Source: Vicia villosa
Taxonomy: Eukaryota; Streptophyta; Magnoliopsida; Fabales; Fabaceae
Length of the DNA stretch: 64,000 nt
NCBI RefSeq assembly: GCF_029867415.1
Contig: NW_026705313.1
Span: 434,001 to 498,000, forward strand
Direction: 5' to 3'
The notes beneath the pieces were generated by a model. The model was given only the letters and a program-made list of their open reading frames with translations, had not been told where the DNA came from and ran no database searches. Below are positions 10,345 to 22,694 of the stretch, one piece after another. Made by a program: the position numbers and the translations under genes. Position 1 is the stretch's first letter, and each line of letters opens with the position of its first letter.

Positions 10345-11895
10345 TGTGAATACAAGATTACACTCAAAGATGTTTTTGATTCATGGCAAACTCAAATAAG
10401 CATTCAAACAACAAGACGGAAGCAGAAAACTCAAAGAAAAGCAAGCATTGATCACTCATGATAGAATAGGTCAACCCATTATGTTTATATGTTTATAGGT
10501 TGACTCAACACAAGCAAAACAAGAAGAATGCAGAAAAGCAGCAGTTAGGTCGACCTACCATCAACCCAGGTCGACCTAAAATGGAGAAAAATTCATATAC
10601 TCCTGCTAGGTCGACTCACACATCATTTAGGTCGACCTAAATTGATGAATTTTACATACCAGCCTGTTAGGTCGACCTACACAACAACTAGGTCGACCTA
10701 ATCTGAGAAAATGTCCCCAGAATGCATTTGAAGAGGATTCTGGTCGACCTACTCCTTAAACAGGTCGACCTAACTGGGAGCAAAATTCTGCAAGCTCTGC
10801 TAGGTCGACCTAAGCACTACAAGAGGTCGACCTAACTGATCAAGAATGCCAAAAATTCTGTTTCTCTCATCTCCAACTGTTAAGCTATCATATATATTGT
10901 CCAAGGGTAATTATTCAAGGTAACACCAACGACTGAAAGATACACAAACGCTTCTCATCTTCGTTCTTCATCATCTCCAACACAATTACACATAATCATT
11001 CTTGCGTTGCGGGTTAGTGATGAGTTCGATAACGTCCATGGAACGGAATTGAAGATTCCTAGTGGGTGAAGGTTTGTGGGGTTTGTTGGTGAATAAAATC
11101 TGCGGGTTTTGTCCTCCACGACGGGTGGTTCTTGGGGGTTTTTATCAAGAGGCGTTCATTGAGGATTCGGCTGAGTGTAACGATTGAGGAACGGGGAGTT
11201 CAAGGAATCAAGACACTGCAGAAGGGAATCAAAGTGAAGCTCTTGGATAACCTTGATCTTGCTCAAGATTAAGGGGGAAGAAGATTCAAAGGATCGACAT
11301 AATTGGTTTATCGTTTATCGCTTTGTTATCTTCTTTGTATATACTACTTTCAACATTAATGAAAGATTACCCAATTTCAATTTGGAATTGGGGGCAGACG
11401 TAGTCGTAGCGAGGACGATCGACGAACTGCCTAAACAAATATCGTGTTCTTGTCGCTTTTACTTTTTCATTTACATTCTGTTCATATTTGGTTATACTAG
11501 CAAATTGATCAACGATTCGAGTGTTAAGATTGTGAACTAAGAACGTACATAAACATCACAATCCATCACACATTGAATTACCTTCAATTTGATCATTATC
11601 ACCAAGTGTTTGTATATTTGTTTCTATCACTCTTACTGCATTGCAAACATTGTCCATCATACAAAAAGTTAATCTGATTTTCAATAAGAGAAACGCCTTG
11701 ATTCTGCAACATATACTCTTATCATTTACCTCAAGTCTTTGACTGGTTTTTAAACACATATATAATCGTTTCGATAGTGGTTCGGAATAGACGCGAGTCG
11801 ATTCAGAATCACTTCCACTGAAAAGTCGTTTAAATCCGTAAAACTGTGAACGATCTTTTCACCCCCCCTCTAGATCCTAAGGCCAGCGTCTAACA
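10345..11895 (+). repeat. 3' LTR of the SIRE-like element
   Basis: 1,551 bp, about seven single-base differences from the 5' LTR, same ends. It carries the same palindrome array at 10546-10835. An open frame that runs into it from 10240 is chance read-through. Confidence 0.95.
10546..10835. repeat. Paired AGGTCGACCT palindrome array, 3' LTR
   Basis: The same ten palindromes as at 3558-3847, shifted by 6,988 bp. None of the differences I noted between the LTRs falls in the array. This copy of U3 is the one transcribed at the 3' end of element RNA. Confidence 0.93.
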
Positions 11896-11900
11896 TAAAT

Positions 11901-12061
11901 GTTATGGCTTCTTTCAACATATATTGTAATCATTAAATTCTATTGGAGTCAGGTAGGTAGATAATAAAATGTGTATATGTATAATGGTTTTAAGTTTGGG
12001 GTTGATCTAAAATCGTAACCTTTTAAATTTTATGTGTTAGTCCTATGAACATATATAATAA
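11901..12061. other. AT-rich flank
   Basis: Short AT-rich DNA between the copia element and the MITE; nothing recognised. Confidence 0.5.
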
Positions 12062-12063
12062 TA

Positions 12064-12207
12064 CTCCCTCCGTCCCAAAATAAGTGTCATATTTACTTTT
12101 TAGGTTCATTGAATATTTAATGTATCTAGTCTGTATAGAGACCAGATACATTAAATATTCAATGAATCTAAAAAGTAAATGTGACACTTATTTTGGGACA
12201 GAGGGAG
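12064..12207. mobile_element. Stowaway-like MITE, near-perfect hairpin
   Basis: This 144-bp element has ends CTCCCTCCGTCCC and GGGACAGAGGGAG and is flanked by TA at 12062-12063 and 12208-12209, the target of Tc1/mariner-type Stowaway elements. The two halves are inverted copies almost base for base (GTCATATTTACTTTTTAG pairs with CTAAAAAGTAAATGTGAC), so the whole unit folds into one hairpin. It has no coding capacity and depends on a mariner-type transposase elsewhere. Confidence 0.93.
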
Positions 12208-12209
12208 TA

Positions 12210-14313
12210 AAAAAAGTCTATGAAAAGAAATAAAAAGTGAAAATGGGTACCCAAAAAAAAAATTAAAAAGAAAACATATATGGGTACTAAATCAAGAAAA
12301 ATACTCAAAAATTCAATAAAGAGTTGAAGTGAAAAAATAAAATAATCTTAGTAGATAAAAAAAAGGAATATACTGTCTAAATTAGCCTAAATTTATCCTA
12401 CTATAATCCAAGCCATGTTACAACCCTAAGACATCAAAAAGTGTGTGTAATAGTTATTTAATAAATTATTTAGATTTACTTCAAACTTATGGTAAAATGA
12501 TATGTGCACGTTTAATCATTGAGCATATATTAAATGAACGAATTGGAGAGAAGAGAGAAAATATTGAAAGATAAAATGCCAGAACGAAATCTTTTGGGTT
12601 ATCCATCTTGAGGTATAAGAATGAAAGTAAAAATTGAACAAGAACATGGAAGTACTCTGGTAAGTATCGTCAACTTCGAAATTATCGTAAAAGAAGGTAT
12701 ATTCTTAAAGTCTTAAAATCTAATTTCAAGCATTTTCCTTGAGAACAAGAAAAGTTTCAAGTTTGAAGTTGTGATGACAAACATCCATACAATGTTTTTA
12801 GTACTTAAAATTGATATTTTAGGAATATTTATTAATATGTTATTGTTTTGCAGGTTTTAATAAACAATCTGAAGATTTGGAGAATATGTCAAACTATGAT
12901 GAGATTAACCTATATAACTAGACAAATTTTAAAGTATTTTACTATGAAAGTTATGATGAAGAATCAAGGAGAGGAATGGAACATAAATAAAAGAGAAAAA
13001 AATAGAAATTTTCATAATAAACATGAGATGACGGGGGAAGAACCCACATAGAGATGATATTAATCCCTAGAAGACGCTAACTAGGGCTAGCGGTGCGAGC
13101 TCAACTCTTTTCCTAAAGCAAAAATAAAAAGAATTATTTGATAGCAACTCACCGCCAAAATGAGCTATGCGGTCCAAACTGTTTATGAAAGTCCTTGTCT
13201 AGAAAATCACTTAATAGTTATAGAATTAGGGTTAGACGTGACACGATTGCACGATTTAGAATTTTATCTATAAATAGAGAAGCATGTTTAGTGAAAGGGA
13301 GACCATTTTTATATTGTCTAAGGTGTTTTTATGGCTTAGAGAAAGGTATAAACGAAGGATATCAATAGGAGTTGATTTTTCATCATTGTAAGTTTTTTTT
13401 TCAATTGTAATAATTATGATACCCTTAAGGATGAGTGGTTGGTACCTTTAGATTAGGTTTTCTTTAGATGATTCTACCTTAAACATGTGATTTATGTAAC
13501 TTCTGTAGATGATCCACCTTAAGGATGAGTGGTTGGTCCCCTTTTTTTAATTAGATCGTTTATTTATGCTTAGCGCTTTTTCTTGTTTACAAAATTGGGG
13601 AAACTGATTCTAAAGGGAAACGAGACTCAACGGTAATTTCTATATCGGAATGGTGGGAATAAGAGATTGTAATGATGGTTCGCGTTGCGACAGGATTAAT
13701 CTTGGGCATTAGTATAGTTTTATGCGCTAAAAACCTTTGTCTTTGCCATTGGAGATTCCCAATATCAAGAAGGTTGCATTGACGAAGCGAGTATCATAGC
13801 ATAATCAGTGAGGTTGTGAGGTTTAATTTCATGTTTTGTAACACTAACTTCTTATTTATGTACCATAAAACATTCGTCTTAGTGATTCAAAAAGGCACTT
13901 GATCACTTTTAATTATACTTGCCAGCCATAGTTAATATTCTCTAATCTACTATTAACACACAATTAATCAACTCTACTCAACGCACCCCACGTTCCGTCA
14001 CTCGTTTAATGCACTATCCGTGCATTCACTTTGTCCTTGTGCAAGGATATACACAATCTTTATGCATATGATAATAAAACTCATCACAATGTAGTTTTTG
14101 TTGGCACAATTATTACAATATTGTTTTCCGTCCAACACTAAGATCTCGACAGTCGTCTTCACGCTCATGTCCATTATGGAAAAGGCAATACCATATGTTA
14201 TTTGTGTACATCGACCATGTTAGAGGCCTTAATCGGGTTTGAGCGAGAGCTCAAAATCTATAAATCAGAAGCTCAACACGAGGCATAATCCTCTGATCAA
14301 AACTCTAAAATAT
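12210..14313. other. AT-rich intergenic DNA
   Basis: No gene could be supported. A 20-bp word, CTTAAGGATGAGTGGTTGGT, occurs twice about 100 bp apart (near 13424 and 13521), perhaps left by an old repeat. A short open frame at 12848-13051 is Lys/Asn-rich and resembles nothing known to me. Confidence 0.45.
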
Positions 14314-14315
14314 TA

Positions 14316-14459
14316 CTCCCTCTGGTCCAATTTATAAGAAAAATTTTATTTTTTAAATTCATTAAAAAAATAATGTATTTGACACATATTGTCCAGATAC
14401 ATTAGTTATTTAATGTATCTAAAAAGCAAATTTTATCTTATAAATAGGACCAGAAAAAA
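14316..14459. mobile_element. Decayed Stowaway-like MITE
   Basis: Also 144 bp, flanked by TA (14314-14315 and 14460-14461). The left end is CTCCCTCTGGTCC; the right end is GGACCAGAAAAAA, where the terminal GGGAG-like bases have changed. The inner arms still pair (ATACATTA with TAATGTAT). It is older than the MITE at 12064. Confidence 0.8.
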
Positions 14460-14544
14460 TAAAAGAATAGCTAACGATAAAGTCCATTCCCCAATTTAGC
14501 AAAACTAATTTAGCAAAACTAGATATGTTATGGAAGAGATACAA

Positions 14545-15342
14545 CTCTCCATGAGAATATTTTTGTGATGATTAGAATGGCGCCACTTACACTAAAAGAC
14601 ATATAAACGCCACCTATATATATTATACACAAAAAAATGTTGAAATTTTGTGATGACTTATTCTCATGACATCTTCACATCAACTCCTAGAGTTCTTACA
14701 TTGTGCAGGTTTAATCATGAAAGTATTGTCCTCTTCAAATATTTTACTAACATTGAATTTTGTGGTGCATGCAATGTATAATGTAATAATAGTGAAAGAT
14801 TAGATCATTCACACATAAATAACCATGACAAGAATGGTTGGTGCATGCTACTTGCTAGCAACCACCATACATTTACATGATTCTTCTAAGACCAATAAAA
14901 TATATCAAAGATTAGTTCTTGTCACCCTTCATGTTGTAGTTAAGGCAAGTGTGATTGGCAATTGGCATGAAATAATGTTTCGATAATAGAAAGGTTTGAC
15001 CACAGTTTCAGGGCCCCATAGGGCCCCTCTTAACACAACTAACGAAGTGTGAGTAAAACCTATGACTTGTTTCTTCAAGATTAATGTTGATGTTGTAGTT
15101 TGCTAAAACATAATGCTGCCAATGAGAGAAAAATGAGAGGCAGTGAAGTATCATTTTCAGCTGTAAAAGTACGTTAGCTAAGATATATATTGGCTTGTGT
15201 GTTATAGATTCTCTTAATTATATATACCCGAACTTTGTGCTGACTTATTACTTGCTTATCAACTGCAATTTGCTACAATTTGTAATCATGATACATAGAA
15301 GTTATAAATCTTTGTTTTTTCCAAGTAAATCAGAGTACTATA
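14545..15342 (+). repeat. Long inverted duplication, left copy
   Basis: About 800 bp recurs on the opposite strand at 61182-61985 with high similarity over the whole length (for example TTTGACCACAGTTTCAGGGC and GTACGTTAGCTAAGATATAT). The main differences are small indels near the outer end. It holds paired GGGCCC words near 15011-15026. No coding frame is shared. It could be an unrecognised element, a duplicated promoter region or a duplicated non-coding gene. Confidence 0.85.
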
Positions 15343-15747
15343 CCACTCCAACAAAAAAAAATTTCTTAAATTTTTTAATAATCATGCATGTTCAAACTCA
15401 AATTTGAATACGAGACATTGTTTAATTCAATCTAAAAGTCAAATATTGGAGGTTGTAAATGCTAGTTTGGAATTGAATGTAAATGAAGTATTTTTTTAAT
15501 TAAAATTAAAGTTTAAAGAAGGTAATTAATTTTGTTAAATTTGTTGTTGATTTGAATTAAATTGAACATAGAATAATATATATTTAAATATATTTTTAAA
15601 ATTGAATCATAAGTTAATATGGTTGTGATAGTTAATGGGTAACTAACCCAAGAGATTAGTATAAAGAAAGGGTCGAAGCAAAGTGATATTTTTGTTTTTT
15701 AAAAGTTTTAGAGTTGGTTATTCTAGTTTTATAATGTTTCATCTGTA
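15343..15747. other. AT-rich spacer
   Basis: Nothing recognised between the duplicated segment and the LINE remnant. Confidence 0.5.
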
Positions 15748-15990
15748 GATTATACTTTTATCTTGGCAAAAGCGTCCATGGATAATTTTGAACTTTATCA
15801 AAAGCTATTATCGGAGTTTTGAGTTGGTTTTCGGTCTCCGAGTTAATATTGCTAAGAGTTGTGTAATAGGTGTCAATGTGGAGCCAGTTTTTGGAAGTTA
15901 TCATGTGAATACCCCCGGTAATCTCCTTTTCAATTATCTCAGTCTCCTAGTGGGTGCTAATTCATCTGTTTACTTAATTTGAGAACCTCT
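15748..15990 (+). pseudogene. LINE reverse transcriptase fragment
   Basis: The translation resembles the stretch of plant L1 reverse transcriptase just after the catalytic aspartates: TFILAKASMDNF in one frame, then RSFELVFGLRVNIAKSCVIG in the next, which needs a frameshift near 15790. It then trails off before the (AT)n tract. It is a short dead scrap of ORF2 without the catalytic residues. It is not part of the LINE at 31.5 kb, which has its own full set of domains. Confidence 0.7.
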
Positions 15991-16030
15991 AATAGACATG
16001 ATTTCTCGGAGGTTGGTTGTCTGGCGCCAT

Positions 16031-16159
<129 letters not shown>

Positions 16160-16161
16160 AG

Positions 16162-16905
16162 CAAGGTTGTAAAAATCGAGTTTTTATCTTGACTTGTTTT
16201 ATCTATGTAAAATTAAAACGTAAAATTATAGAGTTTACTTCATATTAAAATTATATTAAATTTATATATATGAAATATATACTTATATAATATTCTAAAT
16301 GCATTAATTATTTAAAATTTTAACTCAATTATAAAGAAAAAATATACTATGTCATCATAATAAAGAGTAATATTCACAAATTTGTATCAAACTACATAAA
16401 CTGTCCTTCAAATCATAAAAAGTAACATCCAAAAAATTATAAAAAAATAATGGTTACATAAGTTTTCAAGTTCAAATTTTTTTTTTTTTATCTTCATCTT
16501 CAATTTAATTGAAAGTTCAATCCTTATACAACATTATTTTCATTAGAGCATTCATATTCGACTTGATTAAATTCATCTCCAAATGTTAAAGATTCTTTAA
16601 TATTATAACCAAGATATGAATGTGAATAAAATTAAAAATCCATAAAGAAAATTTTATGGGACAAAATATAAAATGTGATTTATAAGTTGACTAAAAAAGT
16701 AAAATCAGGTCAAATTGTACAATCAAATGATTTTACATGATTTTACACGATATTGTCGATTTAAAAATGATTTAAATCACTTAAAATCGTTCAAGAATAC
16801 GATTTTACATAAAAGGGTTTTTACCTGCGATTTACCACAAAATGCTGACCTAGAAACATGAAATCTATAGAGTTTAAGTTTTAAATCAAGATTTTAACAA
16901 CCTTG
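16162..16905. mobile_element. Non-autonomous hAT-type element
   Basis: The ends are CAAGGTTGTAAAAATC on the left and its near reverse complement GATTTTAACAACCTTG on the right. The 8 bp outside match at seven positions (TATGTTAG at 16154-16161 and TGTGTTAG at 16906-16913), the target size of hAT elements. The 744-bp inside is AT-rich, with many CGATTTTA-like words, and codes for nothing. It sits directly beside the (AT)n tract. Confidence 0.75.
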
Positions 16906-17089
16906 TGTGTTAGTATGCGAGGAAGACACTTCTACAAAAAAATACCTCTACTCTCGGTTGGATACTTAATGTTACTTGAATTTCATATGCGAAATAACGA
17001 GTGTGTCATTAAAAATGCGTCACTTTACCTCTCAGATGAAATTCTACCACGAGATAAATGTAATTGTTAGGGGTTTGATCCCTAATACT

Positions 17090-17593
17090 TGTTGTTGAAT
17101 TTGGTCACCTACATATTCCAATCCTCTTTTCTTGTATTAAACCTACAAAATAATAAACAGTTAAATAAACCTGAGGCGTGTAAGCACACTGTCCTTAAGG
17201 ATTTATCCGCCTCATGAGCGCAAATCCCCCAGGATTCAACAGGTTCTTCTCATATTTTTAATATGAATATGAGGCATCAGAACAACAAGAAGTAATCTTA
17301 AAGATAGCAGGAAGATGTGACCAGAAGAAAAGAAAAATATATCCAATTCATGTTATTTGTTCATATTTTTATATATAATCCAAAAGTAAGAGAGTCCTTT
17401 AAGTAAGAAAGAGAGAAATATGTTTAATGACTTTGACTAAGTCAAGTCAAAATATTTATTAACCAAATTAAATATTGTCATAAATTATAAATAAATTAAA
17501 TAATAATAATAATTTTCTTTAAAATATTTATCACTTTAAAAATTAAAAATAAACTTATTTAAAACTTTTGAAATATAATTAAAATTTACAACA
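17090..17593 (-). repeat. 3' LTR (minus-strand element)
   Basis: On the plus strand it starts TGTTGTTGAATTTGG and ends AATTTACAACA. It is nearly identical to 20418-20923. Confidence 0.92.
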
Positions 17594-17603
17594 ATCCCCC
17601 ACA
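17594..17603 (-). promoter_or_regulatory. Polypurine tract (minus strand)
   Basis: The minus strand reads TGTGGGGGAT directly before the LTR start TGTTGTAAATT. It fixes the element's orientation. Confidence 0.75.
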
Positions 17604-18129
17604 TATTTCAAAAGTTTAAAAGTAGAATAAATAAATTTTTCTGGATTCACATCATGAATGTGATGCATCAAACTAGTGTAGCAAGCTATATGAACTAGTC
17701 CTAGAATGATAGTACTTAACATACAGTGAGATTGGTGTAGCAAGCTATATGAACCAACATCACTTAACGTATGTTAGAGGTCTATCACTCACATCACACC
17801 CCCACAATTCTTGTTGTTGTCGCTGTGGTGCGCTAATAGGCCGTGCGCGTGCCTGGTTATTTCATGAGTGCTCTAGAGATTTTGCCAAGATCTCATACAA
17901 GCGGCCCCACTCGACACTCATATAGGTGATTTCATCAAGTGTATGCTGCAAATCATACACCTCCGATTAGGATATGAAATTCATTAAAAGCTACGCAAGC
18001 TTATCCTCTCAGTAATGCAGTGTCTAGCACTTTCTCATCTACACCATAGGAAAAGGACACAAGCAAAAATTAATCAAATAATTTTTGGTGCTAGCAGAAC
18101 TAACAAGTGACTTGTTCTTACCCATATGA

Positions 18130-18420
18130 ACCTTTTTCATGGGATCTCCAATCACAAAGGTTGGATTTCCATCACTTGTTAATTTCAATTGGCTAAGTCC
18201 AATTCCCCTCGATGTGTCACAAATTAATTTCTTCCTAGGGATTTTGTTAGAGGATCAACTGAAATCATTTTGATCTAACTTCAAATAAATTGACGATATT
18301 ATCTCATCGTTTAGTAGCTACTTTATATTCAAATGAGGAAGCCACACTTTTTCTTCCTAAAAATATTGACTAAGACGTCTCTAAGTCAATAAATCTCAAA
18401 TATTACTCAAGTTTTAATAT
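18130..18420 (-). pseudogene. Remnant of copia pol C-terminus
   Basis: Reading the minus strand across frame breaks, the text resembles the end of copia RNase H: a NIKYVATK-like stretch, then DP.TK followed by a TSRGIGL-like tail, in the right order and next to the 3' LTR. It carries several stops and frame changes. This supports a copia origin for the element and nothing more. Confidence 0.42.
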
Positions 18421-20417
18421 TAAACTTGATCTCCATAATTAAATGTATACAGGTCTGCTTATATGACTTATAAGCGACATCATCATTTCTCAATAAAATA
18501 AATATAAACACATTTAAGATATTATTATAAAGGTGTGCTTGAATTTTTTTTTCAAGTAACAACACCCCCACAATGAAAAATAGTTTCACATTGGTTTTAT
18601 TCCCATTTGAATCATATATTTACATCAATGTATTATTGTAACACATTGGATCATCCACACTATAAGAAATATCAAAATTATCACTCAAAAAATATATCAT
18701 ATATCATATGATTAAAAATCACCATACCATTATTTTTCACACTACTCAATAAATAATAAATAATTTTTCAATAATACGGATTTTTTCCCATATTAAGAAC
18801 AATATTATTTCAAGTTTCTCTAATTATTATATCTTATAAACTTACAAAAATATATCAATAATAATAATCACGTTTCTGTTTCATTTATTTTTCTCATTTA
18901 TATCATATATTCAAAAATGATTTAATAAGTCAATAAAATAATCAAATAATATTTGATAATAAAATAAAATATCTCAATTTTTTTTATTCATTGCTTTATT
19001 CATACATGTATCCAGATGTCAAATAAAAAGTCTCCTAATATTATATACCCCACAATAAAATATATTTTGGCAAAATCAAAAATACATATATTTTATACTC
19101 ATAAAAACTTGAGCCATAATAAAATATATCTCAATTCTACACTTTTAACTCAATTAAGTATTTAAATTAAATAATATTAATTAAATATTTAACTAATATC
19201 AATAAGAATTAAATACTAAATTCAAAACCACTAAAATACATTAATTGAATAAATGGATCGTCATTAGCATCTAAATTATTTTCAATATCACAAATAATTC
19301 TTCATAAATAAGCCTAGCACAAAAACTTCATATAAATAGGTACTTCATATCCACTCAATCAAAATAGAAACGTGTCCAAAATTTTATAGATGCAACTTTT
19401 GAAACAATAACCAAAATGTCCAACTACAACACAATTTTAATAAAAATGGTATATATATTCACAACATATTTTTATAAAAATATTCTCAATAATAATATTC
19501 TTATAAAAGTAAATTAAATGCATAACAATTAAAAAAAATTATCTAATTATTAGTAGAATATACTGCATATTTATATTCAACTAAATAATTGTGACAAAAT
19601 AAAAAATTCAACAATATATTAACTTTCCAAGGTCACATAATAATCTAATAAATATTTATCATTATAAATATTTATTTTATTTGATAACAAATTTCAATTT
19701 CAATTAAGCACAAAAATTACAATTAATCAGCAATTGTGAAAGGCATTTAATTTAGAAACATAATCAATTTGTATTAATATAGTTAATGACCGTATAATAA
19801 CATTTATAAGGTCCGTTTTTAAGTTACTTTTATACCATGTAAAAAGAAACGTTTATTTTAATAACATAATACTAATTTAATAATTAAGACTATATAATTA
19901 TGATATATAATCAATATTTTAAAAAATAATTATGTTGATATTTGGTAATGGTACCATCCAAATAAAATTAAACAGGTAATTCATAATAATACCACTTTTC
20001 CTTTTGATCAACTCTTAACAATATTTCCGTATTGTATTTTCTCAATAACAAAAGTATCATATAATACTTTACAAAAAAAAAAATCATATAATAGATTTAT
20101 CAAACAAACCAAATTTAAGGGTAGTCATATTTCATTTTTATTTTATTTCTAAAAAATAAAATTTGATTACGCCGAACAAAATATTATGCCTATAATATGT
20201 TTAGAAAAGTATGCAAGAACAAAATATAAAAATGTATAATTTTGGAACATGAACAAAATTATTTTCACATAATATTATTACTGATAAATAACATTAAAAT
20301 ATTTAAAATCATAAGCCTCTTTTAGCCATCATTAAAAAAATATATAACATGAGTTTGAAAGTATAGAACCTGAAGATTTAACAGCATCAACCATGATAAA
20401 GCATAAATCCTTAAGAT
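18421..20417. other. Very AT-rich interior of the LTR element
   Basis: About 2 kb of AT-rich sequence without usable frames. Near the right LTR I could not find a convincing primer-binding site; a weak candidate, TCATGGTTGATGC, lies on the minus strand near 20390. Confidence 0.55.
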
Positions 20418-20923
20418 TGTTGTTGAATTTGGTCACCTACATATTCCAATCCTCTTTTCTTGTATTAAACCTACAAAATAATAAACAGTTAAATAAACCT
20501 GAGGCGTGTAAGCACACTGTCCTTAAGGATTTATCCGCCTCATAAGCGCAAATCCCCCAGGATTCAACAGGTTCTTCTCATATTTTTAATATGAATATGA
20601 GGCATCAGAACAAGAAGAAGTAATCTTAAAGATAGCAGGAAGATGTGACCAGAAGAAAAGAAAAATATATCCAATTCATGTTATTTGTTCATATTTTTAT
20701 ATATAATCCAAAAGTAAGAGAGTCCTTTAAGTAAGAAAGAGAGAGAAATATGTTTAATGACTTTGACTAAGTCAAGTCAAAATATTTATTAACCAAATTA
20801 AATATTGTCATAAATTATAAATAAATTAAATAATAATAATAATTTTCTTTAAAATATTTATCACTTTAAAAATTAAAAATAAACTTATTTAAAACTTTTG
20901 AAATATAATTAAAATTTACAACA
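20418..20923 (-). repeat. 5' LTR (minus-strand element)
   Basis: 506 bp, nearly identical to 17090-17593, followed by the target duplication ATACT. Confidence 0.92.
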
Positions 20924-20928
20924 ATACT

Positions 20929-21703
20929 AACTATTTGGAATTTTAAAATGGAGAAAATACCCTTACATTAGTTTTGTCATTTAACTTACCCGGTAAAATA
21001 TAATTTAGTTTATTATATTTAACATTGATTAATTATTTCACCAAATCCTAATTAAATATATAACTTTTTAAATTTGTTTAAAAAGTAATTATATGAACAA
21101 TTGTATTATATTTGAAGAACAATATATAATACTCAATGATTTTTGAGTATATTGTAATTCATCATTTATCTCTTGTTCTTTAATGATTAGAATCTCTTTC
21201 AATATTTCAAAATTTTCACTTTTTTCTCTACTAATTGATTCTTCAAAGCATAAAATTCAATACTTTGTAAAATCAACTAATATAAAATAAAGTTGAACAA
21301 AAATTAAAAACAGATTTTAACCATTAAAAAATGCGATATTAACTATGAGTTACAAAATATTCCAGTATCCAACACCAGCTTTTTCTTGCTTTGACAAGCT
21401 GTATTATAACTATTCTTATTCAGTTTGAATGGTTTCTAGTGAAATTGTATCATAATAATGTCGATCGAATCTCTAAACTATCCTCATTAATTATATCAAA
21501 ATCTTAACTACCCAACTTTTAATATGTAGAGTGTACTTATGCTGTGCAAATATACTAGGATAATGTCAGAATGTTCTAATTCTCTGAAAATTAAATACAT
21601 GAACAAAAGTTGTGGCTATACAAAAGTGCATCAGCTAACTAGAAGAATGAAGTTGCGTGTATATAGATTTAATTAGATCTCGTTCGTTATATTAATTCAA
21701 TAA

Positions 21704-21707
<4 letters not shown>
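20929..21707. other. AT-rich intergenic DNA
   Basis: I see no gene or repeat in this stretch. Confidence 0.5.

Positions 21708-21762
<55 letters not shown>
21708..21762. repeat. (AT)n microsatellite
   Basis: Uninterrupted TA repeats. It lies at the left edge of the first copy of the tandem duplication. Confidence 0.96.
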
Positions 21763-21765
<3 letters not shown>

Positions 21766-22167
21766 GGTCCAAAGGATAGGCCACCTAAACAACCGTCTTG
21801 GGCTCCCAATTCTTTCAATTAGCACTTGATTCTAATATATATAGTATTGTAGTGATATTTTAGAAAAAAAAAATTATTCCACTCCATGCCCCAAAAAAAA
21901 ATACTCTTTGCAATTTCTAAAATGCCTTTTTAAAATCGGAATATATTTTCGGTGCGCATCATTCAGTATTAAAATTGATTGAAAACCGAATGTATGTTTA
22001 ACGGTTTCAAACCGACAATATATTTCTGGTTCCTTCCGTTTACCAGTATCAAACTATTTTAATATATTTACGGTTGATTCGCACATAATACAAATACATA
22101 TACAATCGAAAAAAACATAAATTACTCAATAACAAAAAGCTACTGAACCCGAACTACTGAATATACA

Positions 22168-22168
22168 T

Positions 22169-22238
<70 letters not shown>
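22168..22238. repeat. (AT)n microsatellite inside copy 1
   Basis: TA repeats matching the tract at 28012-28072 in copy 2, but of different length. Confidence 0.95.
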
Positions 22239-22240
<2 letters not shown>

Positions 22241-22314
22241 TACGAGATACAAAAATGTAATCCAAACTAAAATAATAAAAAAGTACAACTAAATAACAAA
22301 AAAATCAACAAAAA

Positions 22315-22622
22315 CTACTGGATATGGCAGATGATGAGTCACCTTGTCACTCTCGAGGCATTCCTCTGTTGCCTCCTGTAAAGCATAGCATCCTGAGCCT
22401 CCGCCATGATGGCATCCAGAGTCCATCTAGCATCGAATCCATCAGGAAATGAACCTCAGTCAATACCCTCCTGCGCAAGCTCCATGATACGAGGACACCT
22501 AGGCAACACGTTTGTGGCATGATCGGTCCTAGCCTGCTCCTCCTGTAGGATCTCTTTATGAACTGGCCTCGGTGGGTTCCCTGGAACATCCTGTATCATG
22601 CATAGATGGGACACCCGAAAGA

Positions 22623-22626
<4 letters not shown>
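22315..22626 (-). pseudogene. PMD gene fragment, copy 1
   Basis: The minus strand reads FFRVSHLCMIQDVPGNPPRP, then a helical region (ILQEEQARTDHATNVLPR, IMELAQEGID) to a stop at 22315-22317. The FFRVSHP-type motif and the following PPRP and LP..R region resemble the C-terminal part of plant mobile domain proteins of the PP7-long-form-homologue type. There are in-frame stops after EGID and near the end, and the fragment is cut by (AT)n upstream. A longer open frame in another phase over the same DNA is a shadow. Confidence 0.6.

Positions 22627-22690
<64 letters not shown>
22626..22690. repeat. (AT)n at the duplication junction
   Basis: TA repeats separating copy 1 from copy 2. They replace the sequence that continues the PMD scrap in copy 2. 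Confidence 0.95.

Positions 22691-22694
<4 letters not shown>

Larger units (their letters stand above)
3357..11895 (+). mobile_element. Complete SIRE/Maximus-like copia retrotransposon
   Basis: This is an 8,539-bp Ty1/copia element with all structural parts: 1,551-bp LTRs starting TGTGAATAC and ending GTCTAACA, a degenerate initiator-Met primer-binding site, gag, pol in the copia order (protease, integrase, reverse transcriptase, RNase H), a polypurine tract and the 5-bp target duplication TAAAT (3352-3356 and 11896-11900). I count about seven base differences and no net length change between the LTRs, so the insertion is young; at an assumed 1.3e-8 substitutions per site per year it is a few hundred thousand years old or less. 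The gag type and the FLGYS...VHVSFDES region resemble the SIRE/Maximus lineage, but there is no room for the env-like frame of SIRE1 between pol and the 3' LTR. Confidence 0.95.
17090..20923 (-). mobile_element. Copia-derived non-autonomous LTR element
   Basis: Direct repeats of 504 bp (17090-17593) and 506 bp (20418-20923) flank 2,824 bp. The target duplication ATACT is present at 17085-17089 and 20924-20928. Minus-strand orientation follows from a polypurine tract (GTGGGGGAT, minus strand) next to the left LTR. The LTRs differ at about two bases and one 2-bp indel, so insertion was recent, yet the inside has no open frame beyond a scrap of the pol C-terminus. It must have moved using enzymes of another element, like a LARD. 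Confidence 0.88.
21763..22626. repeat. Tandem duplication, copy 1
   Basis: The segment from AGGATAGGCCACCTAAAC to the end of the PMD scrap recurs as copy 2 (22691-22979 continued at 27896-28470). Both copies contain an inner (AT)n tract and start just after another. Similarity is high, with scattered substitutions. The duplication came before the copia insertion, which splits only copy 2. Confidence 0.88.

Noticed and set aside
10240..10461. 73-codon frame crossing from the 3' non-coding region into the 3' LTR
   Set aside because: It crosses the polypurine tract and LTR border; chance opening.
22347..22589. 80-codon minus-strand frame in both duplication copies (also 28189-28431)
   Set aside because: The PMD-like reading is in another phase over the same DNA, so this frame is a shadow.
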